Of a DNA stretch of 64,000 nucleotides, positions 26,029 through 35,294 are shown one piece after another. Numbering within the stretch: position 1 is the first letter of the stretch; each line of letters begins with the position of its first letter. The position numbers and the translations under genes are program-made. The notes beneath the pieces are model-generated. The model had not been told where the DNA came from. It saw nothing but the letters and a program-made list of their open reading frames with translations, and made no database searches. The stretch comes from Sedimentisphaerales bacterium (GTDB taxonomy: Bacteria; Planctomycetota; Phycisphaerae; Sedimentisphaerales; SM23-30): NCBI GenBank assembly GCA_016928435.1, contig JAFGKT010000027.1:24237-88236 (forward strand). Reading direction: 5' to 3'.

Positions 26029-26918
26029 TAGAACTTGCGGCCGCTGAGTTTCTCATAGGCTTCGACGTACCGCTGCCTTGTACCGTTTACGACATTCTCG
26101 GGCAGCTCGACTCCGGGTGGTTGTTTGTTGAAATTGATACTTTCGAGATAATTGCGTACGAACTGTTTGTCGTAGCTTTCCTGGTCGCGGCCGGGCTGGT
26201 ATTTGTCCGCCGGCCAGAATCGCGATGAATCCGGGGTGAGGATTTCGTCGATCAGGATAATGTCGTCGCCGTCATAGCCCCACTCGAATTTGGTGTCGGC
26301 GAGAATGATACCGCGTTGGGCGGCGTATTCAGCGGCACGCCGATAGATATCGATGCTCTTTTCGCGTACGTAGTTTGCGGCATCGGTTCCGAGGATTTTC
26401 GCGGCGCGATCAAAGTCGATATTTTCGTCGTGTTCGCCCAGTTCGGCTTTGGTAGCTGGGGTGAAGATAGGTTCGGGCAATTTGCCGCACTGTTGGATGC
26501 CGGCGGGCAGTTTATGGCCGCACACGGTTTGGGACTGTTGATATTCTTTCCAGCCGGATCCCGCCAAGTAACCGCGCACGACACATTCGACCGGCATAAC
26601 TTTGGTTTTCTTGACCAACATGGAACGCCGATCAAATTGTTCGGGCATATCGCAGAAGGGCTCAGGCAGTTCGGCTACCTTGGTGGTAATGACATGATTC
26701 TTGACGGCATCGCCCAGCCACTCGAACCAGAACGCTGATATCTGGGTCAGCAGAGCGCCTTTGTCGGGAATGCCGTTAGCCATAATGACATCGAACGCGC
26801 TGATACGATCGCTGGCGACCAGCAGCAGTTTATCGCCCAGATCATAAATATCACGGACTTTGCCTCGGATTGGTTCGTGCCCGGCTACCTTGGTTTGTAG
26901 AACCGCTTGGTTACTCAT
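26028..26918 (-). CDS. purC: Phosphoribosylaminoimidazole-succinocarboxamide synthase
   Basis: Joins aspartate to CAIR in purine synthesis, in the cytoplasm. The 296 residues match the eukaryote- or Planctomycete-like longer form. Visible motifs are GKVRDIYDLGDKLLLVASDRISAFDV, VECVVRGYLAGSGWKEY, and the substrate and metal segments EPIFTPATKAELGEHDENI and DEILTPDSSRFWP. It is the first gene of a TAATG-coupled series with oppBCD, an unexpected partnership. It starts 67 bases after rnfB on the same strand. Confidence 0.96.
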   Translation of the reverse strand: MSNQAVLQTKVAGHEPIRGKVRDIYDLGDKLLLVASDRISAFDVIMANGIPDKGALLTQISAFWFEWLGDAVKNHVITTKVAELPEPFCDMPEQFDRRSMLVKKTKVMPVECVVRGYLAGSGWKEYQQSQTVCGHKLPAGIQQCGKLPEPIFTPATKAELGEHDENIDFDRAAKILGTDAANYVREKSIDIYRRAAEYAAQRGIILADTKFEWGYDGDDIILIDEILTPDSSRFWPADKYQPGRDQESYDKQFVRNYLESINFNKQPPGVELPENVVNGTRQRYVEAYEKLSGRKF

Positions 26919-26985
26919 CTCTACAGCCTTTCTGCTCGCTCGTAATCTCTAAGTAAGAATCAGTTGGCGGTGAACTTCTCGCTTT

Positions 26986-27879
26986 TTATGCTTTTTGTGG
27001 TGTTTCTTGCGGTTTTTCGGTTGGCGCTGGTTTCGCGGCGTTTTGTCCCACATAGACAAGCAATGCCCGCGGGCATTTTTCCACGGCCTTGGCGCGGTCC
27101 TCATCGGAGCCGTAGTTTTCGTAGTCAATCGCGGCGATACCGTCTTGCATCTTGAATACTCCCGGAGCCTGCTTGACGCAAAGCGTACAGCCTACGCAAC
27201 CGACCTTACAGTAGCCTCGGACGTCTTTAGCGCTGTCTTTGGAACTGCACCCGACGACCAAAAGCGGGTCAGCGATGAGGGACACCATTTCGATAATATT
27301 GCGTGGGCAGGCTTTGACACAAGCGCCGCAACCGACGCATTTGCTGTAATCGACAGTTGCAAGTCCGTCCACTATGTTAATAGCGTCGAAATCGCAAGCG
27401 TCTTGACAATCGCCTAAGCCCATGCAGCCATAAGAGCAGCCGATGACGCCGGCGACCATGTGGGCTTCGGCACAACTATTTATGCCATGATAGGAAGTAC
27501 CGTTGATCATATCCGCTGTGTGGGCGGAGCAATGCACGACGGGTCTTACGGGCGCGGCGGTACTGGCTTCGATTCCGAGAATAGCCGCGAGCGCATGGAC
27601 CAATTCTTCGCCGCCGGGCCCGCATTTGCCCAACAAAGCATGGTCTGCCACGACTCCTTCGGCATAGGCACCGCACCCGGCAAGTCCGCATCCGCCGCAA
27701 TTAGCTCCGGGCAAGGCATTAAGAACGGCCTCAACCTTTGGGTCTTGTTCAACTTTAAGCCTGGCATACGCTACGCTCAATATAACGACGAAGCAAAAAG
27801 CGATGCCCAGTACCATCATCCCCGCGACGGCAACCGATGCCCAATTCAAAGCAGCCAACATATTACTGATTTCTACCAC
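26986..27879 (-). CDS. rnfB: Rnf complex iron-sulfur subunit RnfB
   Basis: Ferredoxin-reactive subunit that feeds electrons into the Rnf complex. An N-terminal helix (about 12-34) anchors it. The first cluster motif is GANCGGCGLAGCGAY, then come GDCQDACDF and CVGCGACVKACPRN for the ferredoxin-type clusters, and a further Cys group (GYCKVGCVGCTLCVKQAP). It ends in a Pro/Ala/Lys-rich tail. The start is a GTG at 27879; an ATG six codons later is also possible. It is the last gene of the rnfCDGEAB order. Confidence 0.95.
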   Translation of the reverse strand: MVEISNMLAALNWASVAVAGMMVLGIAFCFVVILSVAYARLKVEQDPKVEAVLNALPGANCGGCGLAGCGAYAEGVVADHALLGKCGPGGEELVHALAAILGIEASTAAPVRPVVHCSAHTADMINGTSYHGINSCAEAHMVAGVIGCSYGCMGLGDCQDACDFDAINIVDGLATVDYSKCVGCGACVKACPRNIIEMVSLIADPLLVVGCSSKDSAKDVRGYCKVGCVGCTLCVKQAPGVFKMQDGIAAIDYENYGSDEDRAKAVEKCPRALLVYVGQNAAKPAPTEKPQETPQKA

Positions 27880-27949
27880 TGATATTACTCACAAATTCAT
27901 TAAAGTTTTATTGAGGCAAGTTCGCGCTGAAATTCGCTGAGTTTTGCCT

Positions 27950-28537
27950 TTATCTGATCATTCCGGAAAATCCCATGAATGCCAGGGTCATGATTGCCGC
28001 GGTGATGAGAGTGATGCCCGCGCCTTTTAAGGATTTGGGGACATCGGCCCATTCGAGATTTTCACGAATACCGCCCATAATACATATCGCCAAGGTGAAC
28101 CCAAGTCCGCCGGCTAAACTGGCGACTACCGATTCCAGAAAGCCATATCCCCAAAGGTCGAGGAACAGGCAAATACCCAAGATAGCGCAGTTGGTGGTGA
28201 TTAACGGCAGGAATATGCCGAAACTTTCGTACAGTGATGGGAAAAACTTGCGGACATACATTTCGACCAATTGCACCATGGACGCGATAACCATGATAAA
28301 GGCGATGTATTTGAGGAAGTCCAACTCCAAGGGCACCAGGACAAGATTATTGATTATCCAGGTAACGGTACCACTGATGGTGATTACAAAGGTGACGGCA
28401 CAGCCCATTCCGAAGGCCATATCGACATTGCGTGAAACGCCGATGTATGGACAGATGCCGAGAAATTTTATCAGGACGAGGTTGTTGACAACCGCGACCG
28501 AAATGAAAATGATGATTAGTTCGCCAAGGAGATCCAT
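27950..28537 (-). CDS. rnfA: Rnf complex membrane subunit RnfA
   Basis: A 195-residue integral membrane subunit, homologous to NqrE, with six helices. Visible are NNLVLIKFLGICPYIGVSRNVDMAFGMGCAVTFV and LITTNCAILGICLFL, which carry the half-helix Cys residues involved in the intramembrane Fe-S centre. Start ATG with AGGAAA upstream. It lies between rnfE and rnfB as in the standard operon. Confidence 0.96.
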   Translation of the reverse strand: MDLLGELIIIFISVAVVNNLVLIKFLGICPYIGVSRNVDMAFGMGCAVTFVITISGTVTWIINNLVLVPLELDFLKYIAFIMVIASMVQLVEMYVRKFFPSLYESFGIFLPLITTNCAILGICLFLDLWGYGFLESVVASLAGGLGFTLAICIMGGIRENLEWADVPKSLKGAGITLITAAIMTLAFMGFSGMIR

Positions 28538-28626
28538 ATTAGTTTCCTGCTTTATTTATCATCTATGCAATTAGTTGTTTGAACCAAATTGTGTTTTATT
28601 TACAGTACTCTTTTTCCAGGTCGGAT

Positions 28627-29247
28627 TTACTTTTTTTTGCACAGCCAATTGCTTAGTCCCAGGAGAATACCCAAGGTCAAGAACGCACCGGCTGGGAGTT
28701 TCATAACGTTCCAGGCGACAAAACCGTCGGGCATTATGTGATGTCCCAAAATGGCTCCGTCGGCTAGTATCTCACGGATGGTACCAAGGACGCACAGGCC
28801 CAGGGTGAAACCGGTTCCCATACCCAGGGCGTCACCAAAGCTGGTAATTAAAGGTTTACGGCTGGCGCAGGCCTCGGCTCGTCCGATTATCAGACAGTTC
28901 ACGATAATCAACGGTACATAAGGTCCGAGCTTGACGCTCATTTCCGGGCGGAAGGCCTTGAGCAGCAGATCGGCGATTGTGACAAAGGTGGCGATGGTCA
29001 AGGTGAACATGAGAATACGCAGATGTCCGACGAGCAGTTTGCGCATCAGCGACACTACGATGTTGGAGCATACCAATACGAAGGTGGTAGCTATTCCCAT
29101 GGTCAAGGCGGGTTCCAGGGCGCCGGTAACGGCTAACGTGGGGCACATTCCGAGCAGTTGCCGAAATACAGCGTTTTCCGCCCACAGGCCTCGTATAAAA
29201 TGATTGACCGGCTCTAACTGACCGCTTTTTGTTGATTCATCTGCCAT
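28627..29247 (-). CDS. rnfE: Rnf complex membrane subunit RnfE
   Basis: A 206-residue integral membrane subunit, homologous to NqrD. The segments NHFIRGLWAENAVFRQLLGMCPTLAVTGALEPALTMG and PLIIVNCLIIGRAEACASR are family hallmarks, including the Cys residues of the RnfA/RnfE Fe-S site. Pairs with RnfA in the membrane core. The ribosome binding site is weak. Confidence 0.95.
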   Translation of the reverse strand: MADESTKSGQLEPVNHFIRGLWAENAVFRQLLGMCPTLAVTGALEPALTMGIATTFVLVCSNIVVSLMRKLLVGHLRILMFTLTIATFVTIADLLLKAFRPEMSVKLGPYVPLIIVNCLIIGRAEACASRKPLITSFGDALGMGTGFTLGLCVLGTIREILADGAILGHHIMPDGFVAWNVMKLPAGAFLTLGILLGLSNWLCKKK

Positions 29248-29338
29248 AAGGCTTATCTTTCTAAAGCAATAAAAAACAACGCTCTAAAACTATATAATTC
29301 TACTTGCTGCGGGTTGCGGGCAACTGGGCAAGGGACTT

Positions 29339-29923
29339 TCAGTTTCCTGCGCTAGTTGATTCCACGAGTTCTCGTATGTCGGCGCAGGCCTGGTTGACGA
29401 TATCGGTGACCGCCTGGCTGGAAATTGTCGCTCCGGTGATACCCATGATTTCACCTTCGGCTCCGGTTTGTCCTGTTCCACCTCTGGTTACGAACAAGCT
29501 CTCATTGGCGGGTTTGCCTGTGTATTGCTCGCGCCAATCGGGATTGTTGATTTTATCGCCGAAGCCTGGCGTTTCACTGCTGGAGAGAACCGCGACGCCG
29601 CGAATTGTGTTCAGATCCGCGCTGAAAGCCACCAGCAAGCCGATTTTATCCGCGAAGCCGCTGCCGCTGATCCGTAAAGCGTATCCTACGGTTTGTCCGT
29701 TATCATCGACCGCGACATAATAATCCGGTTTCTCGACATCGGCGGGCATAGCTTGGAAATCAGCGGCCTCACTAAGGAGCAATTGCATTTCGTTTCTGAG
29801 TTTATCCTCGGCATTACGATTGATCCGGCCGATCAGCAGGCCGTTTATCGCGGCCACGAGCAGCCCGAATACAATTGCTGAGACCAATACCAACCAAGTA
29901 TCTTTGAAAAATCTAATTAGCAC
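29339..29923 (-). CDS. rnfG: Rnf complex FMN-binding subunit RnfG
   Basis: A 194-residue protein with one N-terminal membrane helix (10-32) and a periplasmic FMN-binding domain. The flavinylation segment is GEIMGITGATISS with the acceptor Thr166 in TGAT. The Asp that opens the ApbE recognition motif is replaced by Met160. Start is GTG at 29923 with GGGAGG upstream; it overlaps the rnfD end by 11 bases, so the two are coupled. Covalent FMN attachment needs an ApbE transferase not seen in this window. Confidence 0.93.
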   Translation of the reverse strand: MLIRFFKDTWLVLVSAIVFGLLVAAINGLLIGRINRNAEDKLRNEMQLLLSEAADFQAMPADVEKPDYYVAVDDNGQTVGYALRISGSGFADKIGLLVAFSADLNTIRGVAVLSSSETPGFGDKINNPDWREQYTGKPANESLFVTRGGTGQTGAEGEIMGITGATISSQAVTDIVNQACADIRELVESTSAGN

Positions 29924-30995
29924 CGGCGTGTCCTCCCAACGGTGTAGGTCTGGTCCAGCGATCCAACAGCGGCGTGACCGAATTCATCAGCAGAACCGCG
30001 TACATAACGCCTTCCGGATAGCCTCCGACCAAGCGAATCAGCATCACGAGTGCGCCGATTCCGATTCCGAAAATCACTCGTCCCAGTTTGCTTAGGGGGC
30101 AGGTAACCGGGTCGGTGGCGATAAAGAAGGCACACATCATAAGGCCTCCGCCGCTGAGATGTACCATCGGATTGGCGTAAACGTCGGGGTTTATCATCCA
30201 GACAATGGCGGATATGAACGTCACCGTCGCCAGGATCGCCAACGGAATGTGATATGTGATCGTGCGTCTAAAGAGCAGAAACAGTCCGCCGACCAGCCAG
30301 CACAAGGTTGAAGTTTCGCCCAATGAGCCGCTTATGTTTCCCATAAACATGTCTTTCCATTGGCCGTCAACTTCAATCGTGTAGCAGGTGTTTCTGTCGA
30401 TGTTGTTTTTTTCGTCGTCCGCCGCGGCTCGGATAGCAGCCTTGGCTTGTCCTAGAGGGGTAGCCTGTGTTATCGCTACTACTTCTTCGGTGCCATCTTC
30501 ATTGATGATGGTTTCCTGTTGGAGCAGCGGTATTGTCCAAGTTGTCATCATCATGCCGAAGCAGGCCATTAGGAAAGCTCGCCCGACCATGGCTGGGTTA
30601 AAGATGTTGCTTCCCAATCCGCCGAACACCATCTTGCCTACTCCCATGGCGACTACGGCGCCCAATACAACGGCCCACCAAGGCAGCGAAGGAGGCAGCG
30701 ACAGTCCCAAGATCAGGCCTGTAACGATCGCGCTGCCATCGCCGGTTGTTTGGGGGCGTTTGCGTACAGCGTTGAATATCCATTCGGTGACTACGCAGGC
30801 CAATACCGATGATATCAATACCACGGCTGCGTAATCAAGGAAGAGATATACCGACATGGCCACGGCGGGCAACATGCCGATCACAACTTCAAACATTATC
30901 CGCTTACTGGTTCCCGCCTCCGCCAAGTGCGGCGACGAAGAAACCATCAAGATTTTCGCGTCTTGTTTATTTGACTTATCTGATTGTTCTGCCAT
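29913..30995 (-). CDS. rnfD: Rnf complex membrane subunit RnfD
   Basis: A 360-residue integral membrane subunit homologous to NqrB. Helices are spaced through the length, and the periplasmic loop carries ITQATPLG with Thr179 as the likely FMN attachment site. Other family segments are TGDGSAIVTGLILGLSLPPSLPWW, GGLGSNIFNPAMVGRAFL and the C-terminal FFIATDPVTCPLSKLGR. Start ATG has AGGATC upstream; it begins 12 bases after the rnfC stop. Confidence 0.95.
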   Translation of the reverse strand: MAEQSDKSNKQDAKILMVSSSPHLAEAGTSKRIMFEVVIGMLPAVAMSVYLFLDYAAVVLISSVLACVVTEWIFNAVRKRPQTTGDGSAIVTGLILGLSLPPSLPWWAVVLGAVVAMGVGKMVFGGLGSNIFNPAMVGRAFLMACFGMMMTTWTIPLLQQETIINEDGTEEVVAITQATPLGQAKAAIRAAADDEKNNIDRNTCYTIEVDGQWKDMFMGNISGSLGETSTLCWLVGGLFLLFRRTITYHIPLAILATVTFISAIVWMINPDVYANPMVHLSGGGLMMCAFFIATDPVTCPLSKLGRVIFGIGIGALVMLIRLVGGYPEGVMYAVLLMNSVTPLLDRWTRPTPLGGHAGAN

Positions 30996-31007
30996 TTGAT
31001 CCTATTT

Positions 31008-32366
31008 CTACTTCTTTATGTCCCGAGCGAATTGTTTTCCTGCCCGCAAGTACTGCAACAACGGAATTTGTGCCGGGCACACATAACTGCAACATCCGCA
31101 CTCCATACAAGCCAACAAATCATAATCGAGAGCCATTTCTATATCACGCGCCTTTACCGCGTGGGCGATACGCGTGGGTACTAATTTCAGCGGGCAGTAA
31201 TCCACGCATCGTCCGCATCGTACGCAGGCGGTGGCTTGCTGACGTTTTATATCGCCGCTGGTCAATACGGTAATTCCGCTGGTACCTTTGAGGATGGGCA
31301 CATCCAAGGTTGGTGTCGAAGGTCCCATCATCGGCCCACCCAAGAGTACCTTCTCGGCGTCGTCGGTTAGTCCGCCTGCTTGTTCCAACAGGTCCGAGAG
31401 CATCATGCCTACGGGGACGCGGAAATTGCCGGGGGATTTCACCCCCGCGCCGGTTACCGTTACGATGCGCTGGGTAACGGGGCGGTTTTCCACCACCGCC
31501 CACGCCAATGACGAAAGCGTTCCCACGTTGGAAACCACCACTTGCACATCCAAAGGCAGGCCGCCCGTAGGGACTACGCGTTTCAGGACCGCGTTGATGA
31601 GCTGTTTTTCGCCGCCTTGAGGGTATTTTGTTTTGCAGATAGCCAATTGAATTTGATTGGTGTCTTTAATGCAGCTCAGGATGGAGTTGATGGCGTCGGG
31701 TTTGTTGTCTTCGATGGCGATAATGCCTTTGGTTGCGCCCGCGGCCCGCATCGCCAGTTGCAGACCCGCCACGATAGGCCCCGGCGCCTCGATCATCAGC
31801 CGATGGTCGCTGGTGAGGTATGGTTCGCATTCGCAGCCGTTTACTAAAATGGTATCGACAGGTTTCTCGGGATTGGGCTTGAGTTTGACCGCCGTTGGGA
31901 AAGCCGCTCCGCCTTGGCCAACCACTCCCGCTTGGCGTGTGGCATTAATAATAGTTTCGGAATCGTATTTCTGGGCGTCGAAATCGGCGGGGAACTGCTT
32001 CCATTGCTGCTGGTCGGGCTGTTGTTCGCCCACACTGATGACCACGCTGAGTACTTTTCGCCCCAGCGGATGGTTCATCGCTGTGACGTTCTGGACCACG
32101 CCGTTGACCGGACTGTGTACCGGTGCTGAGACAAAGGCTTCGGAACTGCCGATCTCCTGGCCAGCGGTTACTTCCTGCTTCTTTTCAACAGTAGGCTTGT
32201 TAGGAGCGCCGATATGCTGGACCATTGGTACTACCACTGTGGACCCAGCCAGCAGAGTAACCGCTCGAATCCCCGCATCTTCGGAGAATTTTTTTCGGTG
32301 GGGGGGATGCACGCCGCGTTTGAAGGTGAATTTGCCGATGATTTTCGCCGATTTGGTTACTGCCAT
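31008..32366 (-). CDS. rnfC: Rnf complex NADH-reactive subunit RnfC
   Basis: Peripheral subunit that exchanges electrons with NAD. The 452 residues include the start GGVHPP-like segment (RGVHPPHRKKF), the NAD/FMN-binding GQGGAAFPTAVKL and VDTILVNGCECEPYLTSD, the SLBB-like middle domain, and two 4Fe-4S motifs CVRCGRCVDYCP and CMECGCCSYVCP. It is the first gene of rnfCDGEAB. The complete set supports a ferredoxin:NAD oxidoreductase that pumps Na+ or H+; the ion cannot be told from sequence alone. Confidence 0.96.
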   Translation of the reverse strand: MAVTKSAKIIGKFTFKRGVHPPHRKKFSEDAGIRAVTLLAGSTVVVPMVQHIGAPNKPTVEKKQEVTAGQEIGSSEAFVSAPVHSPVNGVVQNVTAMNHPLGRKVLSVVISVGEQQPDQQQWKQFPADFDAQKYDSETIINATRQAGVVGQGGAAFPTAVKLKPNPEKPVDTILVNGCECEPYLTSDHRLMIEAPGPIVAGLQLAMRAAGATKGIIAIEDNKPDAINSILSCIKDTNQIQLAICKTKYPQGGEKQLINAVLKRVVPTGGLPLDVQVVVSNVGTLSSLAWAVVENRPVTQRIVTVTGAGVKSPGNFRVPVGMMLSDLLEQAGGLTDDAEKVLLGGPMMGPSTPTLDVPILKGTSGITVLTSGDIKRQQATACVRCGRCVDYCPLKLVPTRIAHAVKARDIEMALDYDLLACMECGCCSYVCPAQIPLLQYLRAGKQFARDIKK

Positions 32367-32662
32367 GTTTTTTTTCCGTCAATTCTCCCCGGAGCCCATT
32401 CGAACCGAAAGAACAACAATGGACCCAGCAGTTCTGAATACTAAAGAGAGCTAGCAATACAGCTAGTTTACAGCATGGTTGGGGACCACAGCCGGTTCAC
32501 AAAACCAATAAAATAAACGGATTATCGGTGCAATGCAATGAAATTTCACCGACAAACGCGATTTAGCCTGGGGGGTGCGTTAGTATTTTCGGGTGGTCAG
32601 GGAATATTAGACAGAATGGATAAGATGTGCGAGCCGCACCGGCAGTTGGTGAGGTCAGGTAG

Positions 32663-32685
32663 GCCGGCAAGATGCCGGCGGTACA
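32663..32685 (+). repeat. GCCGGC-palindrome element, copy 3
   Basis: GCCGGCAAGATGCCGGCGGTAC preceded by GAGGTCAGGTAG, the same upstream context (GAGGTCAGGGGA) as copy 2 in the 11-13 kb array. The pairing of AGGTCAGG with this palindrome recurs. Confidence 0.65.
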
Positions 32686-32690
32686 TTGTT

Positions 32691-32734
32691 GGTTGACGAT
32701 CACCCTTTAGCTGCGCGAAAGGGCGGGCACCCTA
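32691..32734 (+). repeat. REP-like palindrome, copy 4
   Basis: GGTTGACGATCACCCTTTAG, then CTGCGCGAAAGGG and CGGGCACCCTAC. It matches copies 1-3 with changes in the outer stem, and ends with the CACCCTAC tail of the other palindrome family. Confidence 0.65.
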
Positions 32735-32762
32735 CCGGGGCTTTAGCTGTGTGGGGATACTT

Positions 32763-33953
32763 TTATATGTCTGCCAGCAGTTGGTTTACTTGGCGTCGAT
32801 GGCGCATGTGGGTTGAGACTTGTATTGCCAGGGCCGCGAGTACGATGGCGATCATTGTTCCATAAGCGGCGTTAAAGCTGAAGTGATCGGCGATTATGCC
32901 GCCGGCTACGGGTCCGACAAATCCGCTGACTCCCACAACCGCTTCATTGGTGGCGATATAGCGGGCGCTTTTTGCTGGGTGGATGACGGCATGGAAGACC
33001 AAATAGAAGAAGAATCCCGCGGAGCATATTCCGAAGCTCACTGCCGCGAGGCAAAACATCGGCACTGTGGAGAATCCCGCGAACCCCGCCAATCCCGCCA
33101 AGCCGAAAACACCGAAAATCGCCAGAGGCAGCGGCCGATACATCCAGGGCGAATGGCCCTTCAAGAAAAAGATCGCCGCCGCTGCGCGAGTGGCGTGTAT
33201 CAAGGCCAATATAATTCCTTTGTTGGATTGGGACATTCCCAATTCCGCGGCCGTCTTGGGGAAAAGCCCGCCGATCGCGCCCAAAGCCGCGCAACCCGCG
33301 GCCGCGATTATCCAACCCAAGAGTACGCAGTCGGGCAGTTTCTCATAGGGCACCAAGTCCGCTTTTGTTTTTTTCCGCTGTTTGGTAATCACTTGTTCAG
33401 TTGGATACGCGTGATGGCGAAACAGGATAATCCCGCCGGCTATCGCTAGTGAAATGATCGCGTTGATACCGAAGCAATACTCCCATCTGCCTGACAACTG
33501 CCAGACAATACCGGAATAGAACGGGCCCAGCGCGATACCGGTACTCCAGGCGATGGTGTACATGGCAGTGGCGTGGACGATTGTCTGGGATTTACCTTGG
33601 GCGACCTGCTTCATGAATACCTGGAACGGCACAAAAAACATCGCCATTGTAATCGACAAACACCCCATCAGAAAATACAGCGATTTCAATGACGGTATCA
33701 TGATAAAAGCGACACTGCAAACGGCAGAGCCTATTCCCGCTAGAACGATCAATTTCGCTGCGTTGCCGGGCTTTACTATTCGCCCCACGAGCAGACATGC
33801 AAACATATAGACGATGTATAGTATGCCGAACACCGCCGTTGTGGCCGTGGCTGAAGCGCCGCTGTCCGCCATGCGTACCGTGTTTACATACAAGGCGGCA
33901 CCTAGGATTGTGTCCATCAGTACCGGGAATACATATATCAAAAGATGCCCCAT
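32763..33953 (-). CDS. Major facilitator superfamily permease
   Basis: A 396-residue inner-membrane protein with about twelve hydrophobic helices in two halves, split by a hydrophilic central loop near 190-205 (TEQVITKQRKKTKADL). No substrate-specific motif is clear; drug efflux or sugar/organic acid transport are both possible. The start ATG has GGAG upstream, and a TATAAT hexamer lies on the minus strand at about 33972-33977. It stands alone between repeat-rich spacers. Confidence 0.82.
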   Translation of the reverse strand: MGHLLIYVFPVLMDTILGAALYVNTVRMADSGASATATTAVFGILYIVYMFACLLVGRIVKPGNAAKLIVLAGIGSAVCSVAFIMIPSLKSLYFLMGCLSITMAMFFVPFQVFMKQVAQGKSQTIVHATAMYTIAWSTGIALGPFYSGIVWQLSGRWEYCFGINAIISLAIAGGIILFRHHAYPTEQVITKQRKKTKADLVPYEKLPDCVLLGWIIAAAGCAALGAIGGLFPKTAAELGMSQSNKGIILALIHATRAAAAIFFLKGHSPWMYRPLPLAIFGVFGLAGLAGFAGFSTVPMFCLAAVSFGICSAGFFFYLVFHAVIHPAKSARYIATNEAVVGVSGFVGPVAGGIIADHFSFNAAYGTMIAIVLAALAIQVSTHMRHRRQVNQLLADI

Positions 33954-34330
33954 TTATGGCTGCTCCGTGCTATTATAGGGAACCGCGTGGGTAACATTGA
34001 ACAAGATGTTCAAAATTACCCACCCTACCGTGGTTATATTTATACCGTTGGTTCCGTAAAAGCCCAACAGTGTGGCCGATTGCTCCCGGGCCGTCAAGCG
34101 GAAATGCTCGCTTTGTACGATTTGGGTGGGTAAATATTTTTGAGAGGTCAGGGAATTTTTGACAGCAGGATAACAGGATAGACGAGATTTGGTTAGCCAG
34201 AGGCGAAAACAGGTTGTTGGGATATTAATTTAGATAGATGTGGATTCGGAGGGGCAGGGATACGGATTTTAGGAGGATTGACAGGATTACAGGATTGACT
34301 CGATTTGATTGGCCGGCAAGGCAAGGGAGT
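33954..34330. other. Intergenic stretch with repeats
   Basis: About 375 bases. It contains the hairpin at 33986, a relict of the 147-bp array unit (GAGGTCAGGGAATTTTTGAC at about 34146), and direct repeats of GACAGGATT/ACAGGATTGAC at about 34150-34185 and 34272-34300. A similar GATTGACAGGATTG lies at about 13081. No gene is visible. Confidence 0.5.
33986..34029. repeat. Palindrome GTGGGTAA...TTACCCAC followed by CCTAC
   Basis: Arms GTGGGTAA and TTACCCAC, with an inner imperfect pair ATTGAACA/TGTTCAAA, upstream of the MFS gene. Member of the family with the CCCACCCTAC tail. Confidence 0.65.
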
Positions 34331-35287
34331 TTAGAGCCATCCTTTTCGGTCCCAAGCGGGCAAATCCAGAAAGTCGGGATCGGGATATGGTAATTTATTG
34401 GCAGCCTTTATGGTTTCTTCATCCAGCATACCGGTTTCCATGAGAGCCAGGGCCTGGTCGAGATATTCGGGGCGATCAAGTCCTATCAGCGTAGAAGAAA
34501 CTCCGGGTTGTCCCATTACGAACTTGGTCGCCAATTGCGCCAGAGTTGGGGCCTGGTCGCAGAGCAGGTCGAGGTATTTTTCGCGCCAATCCTGGACCGC
34601 CTTTAACGGCGGGGACAGTTGGGCGCCTTTATCGGTTAGTATCCCCTTGAACAGCACCGAACGAACCATTACTCCGACTTGCCGTTGCTGGGCTAATTTA
34701 AGAGCCGGGGCGTTGGTCTGGTCCATTAGGTTGAACGCCAATTGGACGACATCCCAATGACCGCAGCTTATAGCTTGCTCGGTGTGCTTTGGGCCATAAG
34801 TGGAAATGCCGATCGCTCGGACTAGTCCGTCGTTTTTCAGTTGAGCGAAAATGCGTAAAAAGTCATCACTGGCGAGTATTTCATCGGTGGCTCTATGCGC
34901 CAGAAATACATCTATATAGTCGGTTTTCAGGGCTTTGAGACTGTTCTGTACGGATTGTCGGATTATGTTTTCCAGTTGGTCAGTGGGCAAGAGTTTATTG
35001 TCTTGATCGAATAGGGTATGCGGGCACTTGGTGCTGATGACGACGCGGTCACGTCGGTCAGCGAAGGCATCTCCGAGCAGTTCTTCGCTGGTGCCGTAGG
35101 CGGGTGCGGTATCGAAGAAGTTGATGCCGTGGTCCAGAGCGTCGCGGAGCAATTTTACCGCCTGGTCGGCGGGCAGCATATTTTCGGCGCTATTGCTGGT
35201 CAAGCCGTAAGGCAGCCCCAGCGCCACGGTGCCAAAGGAAATAATTGAAACATCAATGCCGGTCTTGCCAAGAGGATTGTATTGCAT
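34331..35287 (-). CDS. Aldo/keto reductase
   Basis: An NADPH-dependent oxidoreductase of 318 residues with a TIM-barrel fold. The catalytic tetrad is readable: Asp and Tyr in FFDTAPAYGTSEELLGDAF, Lys in VVISTKCP, His in DVFLAHRATDE. GISTYGP and the C-terminal GVSSTLIGLDRPEYLDQAL fit the cofactor-binding end. The frame is open well upstream, but MQYNPLGKTGIDVSIISFGTVALG at 35287 is the family's normal start. It begins eight bases after the stop of the FG-GAP gene, so they are probably co-transcribed. The substrate is unknown. Confidence 0.9.
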   Translation of the reverse strand: MQYNPLGKTGIDVSIISFGTVALGLPYGLTSNSAENMLPADQAVKLLRDALDHGINFFDTAPAYGTSEELLGDAFADRRDRVVISTKCPHTLFDQDNKLLPTDQLENIIRQSVQNSLKALKTDYIDVFLAHRATDEILASDDFLRIFAQLKNDGLVRAIGISTYGPKHTEQAISCGHWDVVQLAFNLMDQTNAPALKLAQQRQVGVMVRSVLFKGILTDKGAQLSPPLKAVQDWREKYLDLLCDQAPTLAQLATKFVMGQPGVSSTLIGLDRPEYLDQALALMETGMLDEETIKAANKLPYPDPDFLDLPAWDRKGWL

Positions 35288-35294
35288 GGGTAAT

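Larger units (their letters stand above)
32367..32762. other. Intergenic stretch upstream of rnfC with repeats
   Basis: About 395 bases holding the rnf promoter region and, further away, a GCCGGC element (about 32663) and a REP-like palindrome (about 32691). I find no convincing -35/-10 pair for rnfC and no gene. Confidence 0.45.
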
